Below, one piece after another: positions 43,000 through 52,600 of a DNA stretch of 64,000 nt. The stretch is from Arctopsyche grandis. Taxonomy: Eukaryota > Arthropoda > Insecta > Trichoptera > Hydropsychidae. Below the pieces are notes generated by a model. The model searched no databases. It was not told where the DNA came from and saw only the letters and a list, made by a program, of their open reading frames with translations. The stretch is taken from the NCBI RefSeq assembly GCF_051622035.1, contig NC_135361.1:30125205-30189204 (forward strand), in the 5' to 3' direction. Made by a program: the position numbers and the translations under genes. Every line of letters begins with the position of its first letter. The stretch's first letter is position 1.

Positions 43000-45500
43000 T
43001 CTATACTAAACCATACAAAACTCGGTAGAAACTTTACAGCCTTAGTGCAAAAATGCAGAGCTGTGATTGGTCAACTGTTGTCCTGCGCTTACACATATAC
43101 GTTTCGCGAATTGGCACGTTTTTCCTTTCCAGTTAATGGATTCGAATGTGTATGTGTTTTGTTTATGTACTTTATTTTTAATTTTAAATTGTCTTGCAGC
43201 ATTTAGGTCAATTTTTGACCGCAAACTTGTTCCATAAGCGGAACACCTTTTAAAAGGATTTTACACCTATATAAATGGATTATCCGGTTTATAAAACAAA
43301 ACCGGAATTTTCTTTGGATGTTAAATTTAGCGGCACGTTCCAAATTCAATATTAAATCCCGAGTAATAAGGAAAAGTTTAAAAAAAATCCGTCATTAATA
43401 CAATGTATGCACATGCAAAATAATAAATGCAAATGTGTACATCGCTTTGGTTTTCCTGTTTGTAATATAAAATTAAATTGTTTATTTTTTGTTGTAATTG
43501 TGCATTGTCTAAACGAGCGCATTAAAAGATGAATGATTTGAAACAAATTTATTTAATTCAATCATATATGTAAATACATTTGTTCAACACAAATTATTTT
43601 TAATAATTTAAATCATATTGAATCACAGTTATTGATGAAAGTTAATTAAACACTAATTACATTTATATTCACTACGAAAAAATATTGATTATTAACTCTA
43701 TTAAATACACAACTCTAATTTCATATAATATATTCTATATAAATGTCATATATTCAATATGTGATGATAAAAAAACCAAAATTTCAACAATCAGCATCGA
43801 TATGATTTTGGTTTTTTTTTACAATAATTTCTACTATTTATGCTGTATTATATATTTAGTATTTTAATTAATTTTATTCACATTTAAAATACGTAAAAGA
43901 TCACGAAATATTTTTTTAGATTAAAAGTATTTACAATTTTAATAAGAAGCATTTGGCTTTCCCTATGTTATGCATAAAAAATACCAACTACATATACCTA
44001 TATTACTGTTTAATTAATTTATGATTTTTAATTCTGGTCTTTCTTAATCTAAAACATTTTAATACATTTAATTGGAATGAGTCACATTAAAAAAAAAATT
44101 ACATACTTACATTGAAAGTTCTACAATAGATGTTTTTCCATGTGAATAAATAATCAATCATCAATGATTAATTGTGTATATACGTATATGTATATTACAT
44201 ACATATATATACAGCATCCATAAAATACCTCGGTCTTTAAGATGAAGATTTGCCGGGAACATTTTAAATATCAAATATTTACAATAATTTTCTTGATTAC
44301 ATTCATTGAACGCTACACATTTCTTATCAATTTTTTTTTATTCTAATATTATACATATCAATTTATTGGTTTTTAAATTTTATATTAATTTTTCTACGAA
44401 TATAAAGATGTCAATCACATTTATGTATTATAATATTACACATATGTATATCATTATATACTTCATATATATTAAACATACATCAAATCATAAACTCCGT
44501 TATATAATTATAATTAAATTAAAAATCTTATGCAGACTTTATCGAATTAATCATTCATTGAATTGTAACGGATATACATAATGGCAAACAATAGCAATAG
44601 AAAATAATAATTGTTAAAAAAATCCATTCATGAATCATAAAATTACAACTGCATCATTGATTACGTAAACACGATTAACTATTTATACGCTAACTCATTC
44701 AGCTCGTTCGAATCATTCAAATTATTATTAATGTAATTACCTGGAATTTTTTTTTGAAAATTTAGATTAAAACACATTTGGAACATGTTGATTAAAAATA
44801 AATTTATATACTTTACTTAATAGATATTATGTATATTAAAATTATTATTTATAAATTAAATACAATACATTCAATACTAAATTCATGCGAGAATTATCTT
44901 ACATAAAATAGTATGTGCATTTTAGTACACTGAGAACATGCTGAACTGTATTTTAATGAAACTTATCAATAATAATATATATTATATTATGTACAAATAC
45001 ATATATAAAAATACACCACATTATAAATAGTTTAATGTATTTAATTTAAAATGATGTATTTCAGCTTTAAATGAATAATATTTTCAGATAGATATGTTTA
45101 ATAAATAGCATGCTATTACATATATTATGTAACCAAATATACATACTATAAAATAGAACCACAGATAAAATTATCTAGGTCTAAATTTTTGATTTTCCCA
45201 ATAATATACTTACATAAATTCTACATTAAAAATTGCAGTCATTATAATTACAGCGAAAATAAATAAACTTCAATAATAATTTCATTTTTAAATATAGAAA
45301 AAAACATAATTATCGGCAACAAATTCTCAGAAATCAAACTTGTATTGTAAAACTTTATCTGCCAATTTTAAGCACAACTAGATTGAAAGTACATTTAGGT
45401 ATATAAAAAAGATCGCCTATATACATACATATATGAGTACATAAATTTAGAGGTGTACTGTACATATTGTTAAACTTATTAAAAAACACAGAACTTTTTC
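43000..45500. other. Intergenic, no gene seen
   Basis: After a CG-richer patch to about 43260, upstream of the TATA promoter, the sequence is very AT-rich. A 91-codon frame (44306-44581) is low-complexity Ile/Tyr/Asn and not called. Confidence 0.55.
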
Positions 45501-45509
45501 AAATATTTT

Positions 45510-45534
45510 CGAATAGGGGAGGGGGGGGGGGGCT
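45510..45534 (+). repeat. Long G homopolymer
   Basis: GGGGA followed by a run of about 14 G inside AT-rich DNA. It may form a quadruplex and may be mis-sized in the assembly. Confidence 0.7.
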
Positions 45535-45539
45535 ATATT

Positions 45540-46030
45540 TAAGGTAGAGAATACTATTAAATCGTATGTTTACCAAATTTGGCCGTTAGAAACTATAGAT
45601 TTGCATAAAAAACACAAATCCGTATTTATATATGTAATATATGTAATACATATACATATTGACGTTCTCAGGCGGATGAAAGTTGAAAAGAATCTTCATC
45701 CAATAACTCCAAGTCAATCGTTTGCAATTTAAGTAAGAGTGCCATGATATAATATATCAAATATGGTGGTTCTAAATAAAAAGCTTAAGATTTGCATGAC
45801 GCATAAACAAACACACTCATATTTGTATATGTAGTGAATAAGAAAATTGCCCGGCGTCGCTCATACGCTCGAAAGTTGAAAAAATTGCCATCCAATGGCT
45901 CTGAGGCGTTCCAAAAACCGTCTACAGTACAAGTTAGAGAACCGTGAGAATGTTTATATACCAAGTTAGGTGGCTCTAAATTGAAAACTGTAGATTTGTG
46001 AAACTAATAAACAAAAATTCAGCTTCATAT
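45540..46030 (+). repeat. Degenerate ~200-bp tandem repeat related to 4965-5600
   Basis: Units share 'gcggatgaaagttgaaaaga'/'cgctcgaaagttgaaaaaat', 'atccaatggctctgag', 'taccaagttaggtggctcta' and 'gaaaactgtagatttgtg'. The last block is also the landmark of the 5-kb array. Confidence 0.6.
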
Positions 46031-46275
46031 ACATATAACATATTTTAAGTGAGAATTTTTCAAGTCGAGTTATTTCTTTAAATGAAATTATTTAAAATAA
46101 AAAAGCTATTTTTTATAGACTGAAGGTAATCTAAAATAAAACTTTTGCAATTTCACATAGCAAAAAGAGAAAAATGTGAGCAAACCAATACAATAACCAC
46201 AGCTCAGGGATCATCACTGGTTAGATGTAAGGGCTTTCTCCAAGTAATCAAAATCTAATTATCTGAACTTCAAAG

Positions 46276-46660
46276 CTATCTCAAAATAGTGTTATTGGTC
46301 GTCACACCGGCCGTAGTCAAATAACAAGCATCTTTATTGTTAGACAAATTGGAACCCAGGCTCATGTTCTTGACTACATAGGAGCTGTTGTTCTGCTTGC
46401 TGTTGACTCCATCAAAAGTGGTCACGACTACAGTGTCGGCTGTGGTCAGCATCCTCGGTGACCTGTAACTGCCTATGTGGGTGTCTTGGGTGTGTCGACG
46501 ACATGTGGAGTTGAAGCTGGTCTCCAGAGCTTGGGACCTGGACCTCCTGGACATCCTCTGTCCGACTGGTCTTTTGCAGCAGAGATAACGGTTGAAGTGT
46601 TGCCTGAAAACACCACTGACGCAGTACAGAGCTATGGGATTCACGCACGAGTTCAAAAAA
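46276..46660 (-). CDS. GPCR last exon: TM7 end and C-terminal tail
   Basis: Acceptor TTTCTTCCAG before 46660. It reads FLNSCVNPIALYCVSGVFRQ, then HFNRYLCCKRPVG. The tail of ~100 residues is rich in Ser/Thr/Asn and ends TNNTILR. The conserved FRQHFNRYL helix 8 supports the call. Confidence 0.9.
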
Positions 46661-49600
46661 CTGGAAGAAATCAAAGTCAACAAGTTATCAATTGTTAAGG
46701 TGGCCATTTACGAACAGATTTGTGGAGCAAAGGTCACTTACATATGTAAAGAGGGTTTTAAGATCACAAATGGTAACAAATGGTACCCAAGATTCATGGT
46801 AAAGGTAGCCATTCAGATATCTACCTGCAGATACATATGTACGTCTCTGGCTATGAAATGTGTCGATATGTCTTACGAAAGACAATTTCGTCACTGAGAA
46901 TCTTTTATTGAATTAAAAAATGATCGAATATGAATAAAATCGAAAAGATCATTAAATGAATCATAAATCATAAATTAAATGAAATAAAATCGAAAAGATC
47001 ATGAAAGACAGCGATAAATACAACAAAGATCATCCTAACAGTTGTACTTTGTTACAAGTTTGCTAGTTGCTGAAATACAACTACGACACACAAATAATGC
47101 TTCGTGAATGCCTACCTTTAATGGAAGGGTTTGAAGTTTGTTTTTGTGATAATAAATCATAAAAGGGGTCTTTCCAAATGCAAACAGACTATAAATCAAT
47201 TTAATATATGTATTTTTCATATGTCAATGCAACCCTACCTCTAATGATTATCGCCTCTAAATGCGTCCTCTGCATAACCTTGACGCTTATCAATTACATT
47301 TAAACACGCTTTAAATTCGAAATTTTCTACAACTATGTCAAGTGCGTATTTGATTGGGTAAGACCAGGAAAATTATGATAGATTTATAATAGATAAATCC
47401 AAGAGTAAATGATAAGACCTTTTCTTATATATTTTCTAAGAATTTTATCAAAATCATTCAATAGATTCTTCGAACGTACTAACGAACATATTACTGACAT
47501 ACATAAGGAAATTATGTACTATTTTGGGAAATTTAGGAAGATAAATACTTCAGCATTGGAAATATGTTAAATAGTACCCCTATGCTGATAAGTTAATGTG
47601 TTTATGAAAAAAAAACTCACCCGAGGCAAAATCCGATGATTCTCAAAGCGTGCCACCATTCATCGTAATCTTCCATAGCGGTCGGATGAAAGTGAAACCA
47701 CAGCATGAATACGTGGTATGGCAGAAAGCATACTATAAACACTGAAAAAAATAATATATAATATATTTTCTCACAATTTTTTGATTTTTAATAAGTTTCA
47801 TAAATAAAAAAAATATTCATACAACATGAAATTTTGTACATATTGTTATGTACCTCGCTTATCAATGACAGGAGTGCCGGACTTTGCCCAAACCAGTGTT
47901 ATATATTCCACTTATCAATGTAGTCGACTAACCAGTAGGGATAAGACACGCCATTGATTTGTGACACACCTAATTTAATAAGTAGCACCATTGGTTTTTG
48001 GCACACCTTAAACGCTGACTAACCAAAATTGTACGACACGTGTCTTCAATACTTCATTGTTTTGAAGAAAAGTATATAAACTCATTACTGTTAGAATTAA
48101 AGTTAGTCATAACCATCGACACTCCGAGAGTAGCAGTCAACACACCAGCAGCAGAAAAAAGTTAAATAGTGAAGCAAAGTTAAAGTGAAACAGTTCTACG
48201 TATCTCATTTAAATGTTTCGTTCCATAATTAAATCTGTTTTTTTTTTCGAATATATCTATGAATAAGATAAATGTATCGTTTTAATAATAAAAATGAAAT
48301 CTTGGTTAGTTAACCAAGTAGATTTAAAAAAATAAAAATCTTTTATTTAATCTTTCATTAGAACGTGACAATATGCATATAAAATTTTAAAAACTTCCTC
48401 ATGCACCGTATAATGAATTGAATTTATGAGACTGAAACTCACTCCTCTGCGAGTGAGTTTTCTCACTCCTCTGCATGATAGATTCATTAGACTTAACATT
48501 CTACCCCCCCCACTTGAGAATAACCCAATCAAAATTAAGTTTAACTTCTGTAAAAAGCAAGACTATCCCATACAAAACGGGGCGTTTGGTCACCCCGTTT
48601 TAATACATTTTCAATCCACGCATCAAAAGGCAAATGTCCAGTCATCAAGATGCGAAATGGAATGAAAAAAAATCGATTCAATCCCGTAGGATTAAACAAA
48701 ATAACCCGCTTCCCGCCTTTTTCAATCGCGAATCGATGAAACGTGACATACGTGTATTTTATTTAATTTCCACGTTTGGGTAAAACTCATTCTATACCCT
48801 CATCAGTGCTAATGCGTTTTCTCTGATAAGAGTATTTACATGCTCTCTATTATGTGTGTGTGTGTGTTGTGTTCAAATAAGGTTTTATTTGAACACGAAG
48901 AAAAGGTTGAAATAATTAACAGAACGTGATAAACTAGTGGTTCGGGCGAAAGGGTTAGGCTAGGTTAGGTTTGGTTTGTACAGACTTGTGTATTGTGCGG
49001 GGAAAGCTCAAATTTGCTAGTTTAATTAAAGCTCGCATGAGTGATGATCCTTTTTAGTTAGCATTGTCGAAATATGTAAAATTAAAGGCGTTTGAGGTTT
49101 AACCCTCAATGTGTTGAATCTGATTTGATAATAATAATATATTTAGTTTCTTATTGAAAAAATGATAATAATACTGAGCAACAACTATTAGCGAAGTAAA
49201 AACATATATGAGAAATATTGAGAACCGAAAATGCAAATCGTATACGATATAGCGTGAATAAAATAAAATTAATAGGCATTTAAACAATTAAAATAATCAA
49301 GAACTGTCATCATCTCAAGAATTTTCGAATTTTTCGACATGTTTATGACAATAAAATCTCTGTCGGGGGGCAAACCTCGCAATATGGAAAAGTTTTAAAG
49401 CGATTAAAAGATTTTAGGAAGGCGTGTATTTGGTGAAACTAATAAAAACCTTGTGAAAATCAAGTTTTTTACATTTTGACATTGATTTCCCATGAATCAC
49501 GTAAAAAAAGTATATTTCTGACTTTTAAAATACGCTTTTACAATCATACTTACAAGTGTTTTAAAAATAATTCAAATTAAAATGGTGCTGACTGCTTTGA

Positions 49601-52600
49601 GCACGATTGAGAATTTGTATTTAGATATATTGTACAATGTTTTTACACTAATTTTATTATCAGCTGTTATTTGTTGTAGATCACGGTTATTGATGAAATA
49701 ATCACAATAAATTTGGTTGAATTGTTTGCCCATATTAGGCATCTAATATTCAAAATAGTTATAAGTATTCACTAAAAATTTTAAATCATTTGTTAATTCG
49801 TTTCGAGAAACCACCCGTTAAAGGCCAGCGGCTGAATGACTAATGGGTTCATAAAAAATTAACTTATTGCAGACACATTGAAAAAATCATATCTGCGAAT
49901 TTGAACTCGTCACGTGCACATGATTATACACCGAGGTTTTAAAATAAGTTTAGTTAGAAACAAACCTTCAAATACTTATACATATATACATATGTGTAGG
50001 TATTGCAACGACAAATAATACTTCCCCGAGAACTACTATTTTACATAAATAATTGAGATCGGAATGGCTGCGGGTTAAGCCTCTTTGGACCTCTTCAAAA
50101 GTACACCGACCGCGCCGAAAGGGTTAATTGAGGCAGCTAATCCCCGTTTCGGGTCCGAGCAACATCAGTTCGCCACCGGCAATCGGAAAACACTACAATT
50201 TCCCACGGGACATCGTGGAAAATTTCAGTAAAACTTGAGAGCAGGTGCCACGGCAACAAACAAGTTGCCAGAGACCCCTAAAACCTTCGATTAATTCGAA
50301 ATTTATTATCGAAGGGCGAGAGAAATTTTGCAAAATATATCATGTACCGCCAGAGGGCTATTAAATTTGACAAATTTTGCGTGATGCGAATTTCCCATCG
50401 TTCGTATTCGAGTGAAATTTACCACTGTGAAAGATGAGCAAATTGGAAATTCACTACTCGCAATACTGGTTTTTGTTGTTCGTATCGAAATGTACATACA
50501 TCCATACATATTATATGTTTGTATATCCTCTTGACACACTTTTACCGGTGAAATGTTCATATGATGCATAAGGCTGTGCAAAATTTAACACGTTGAAAAT
50601 TTTCACAAACGTACAATAGAAATGGAATATGGTTTCAAGTTGATAAAGTGAAATTCGAATCGAAATTCCGAACAATTAATATGTGAAATCAATTTTCCCT
50701 TAAACAATGACAGACTGGTGACAGCAACATCATCTATTCAGCGATGACGATATTACAATATGTATTATTACAAACTACACGTTACATGTCGTACATACAT
50801 ATGTATGTGGCAAAAAATCATCTTTCCTGTTGTCACAAATCTTCTTTATTTATTGTACATACAATTTATAAAAAAATATGCACAAATCTAAAATCCATAG
50901 ATGTCTCAATGGATTAATTCTGTAATTCATTAATTAATTAATTGTTATTTCGTGTTCTTCGGCTTCTGGAAATACAGTGATTTATGTAATAATAAAATGC
51001 TGCATTGTTTGTAATTAATTGTCCAGGAAGACGCATAAGGGTCTTCATGTCAAGCCTTCCTCGTATATATCTATGTAAATAAAATAAAATAATCAAATTG
51101 GCGAAACTCAAGACGCTGAATAACTTGAGATTAGCAAGAGAGATAGGAAAAGAGATGCCAATTTTACAGGAACTGTTTCAATGAAAATCATAAAAATCGG
51201 CAAACTCTGATAAGAAACGATCGACCTGGAGTCACAAACCAAGGTCTGGCCAGCAGCGGGACTCTAGTGGGACTCGAACCCGTGACCATTCTACTTGAAA
51301 GTATAATATGCTAACCACTAGTCTACGCGGTTTGTTAAATTATCTCAAGGGAAATTGACTTTATATAAATATTTATTTATTTATTTACATAGATATATGC
51401 CAGGAACCACAGGTTGCAATATGGGAACTGGATATGGAAAATTTCATACATATCGGTGTAGATATCGCTAGTGTTAACTGTGCCATAGAGACATCTATGG
51501 ATTTAGATTTTGTAAATAATTTTTACAAATTATACACACAATAAGATTTGTGACAGCAGGAAAGATGATTTTTTGCCAATTTTGAGGAACCGTTTCAACA
51601 ATGATCAGATAAAATTGGCAAACTCTGATAAGAAACGATCGATTTGGAGTCACAAATACCCCCAAATCTAACCAGCAGTAAGGCGGATCGAACTCACCGA
51701 TCACCTGGTGCTAAACATACAAGCCATACTGCTGGCTAAAATGCTACAAAAATTTCTCCAAAGATGTCACTGTAGATGTCTGTACGAATACGCATTGTAT
51801 AAAATGCTGACGTACATATATTGATTGTATTGTATAAGTGCACTCGTTGCTTTGTAGCGATCTGTAAAGGCAAGTATTCCTGTTCTTTGAAATAAAATAA
51901 AATAAAATAAATAATGACAACCTGGTGACAAGTGCACTTATACAGACACACTATTAGATAGAAATATAGATACACTATTATATATGTATGTATCAACCAG
52001 AAGGTTAGCATGTAATGATTTCAATTTTGTGGTCACGGGTTATATCCCTGGTGTGTGCTGCTGATTAGACCCTACATATGTGACTACAAAGTGGATCGTT
52101 TCTTATCAGAGTTTGCCAATTAATCTGATCACATTTAAACGGTTCCAACAAATTGACATCCATGTCCTATCTCTCTCGCGAAAATTCGAGTTATTCAGCA
52201 TCTTAATTTTCGCTGATTTGTATAAATGCTGCAAATTTGTCCATAAGTGTCTCTGTGGATATTAATCGCTGTTTATATTTGCCTTGTATTATATTTACAA
52301 TACTTTTGTACAATGTTTGACCATAGATGTCGTGTGTAATTTAAACAAATAATTAATGATTATTAATCTGTAAATACGAGTGTGCATGATTGTTAGAAAA
52401 AAATAATAATAATAGAATATATGTGTATATTCAAATATAAAGACAATGCATTACTGCTTTTAGCCAATTTAAATGAATTTTATTGTGATTATGTTAGTGC
52501 AGTAAATTTAAGATATAGTTTATAATTAAATGACATTTGTAAATTTTACCAAATTATAAGATTAATAATTCGTTTCACAAAAGACTTGACTATACCAACG

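Noticed and set aside
44306-44581. 91-codon frame
   Set aside because: Low-complexity Ile/Tyr/Asn translation of AT-rich DNA, with no splice or domain evidence.
45510-45534. G-run as a telomeric or regulatory quadruplex
   Set aside because: A single homopolymer run without repeated G-tracts; it may be a sequencing artefact, so it is listed only as a repeat.
46412-46897. Plus and minus ORFs around the last GPCR exon
   Set aside because: Shadows of the receptor exon and its intron; no independent support.
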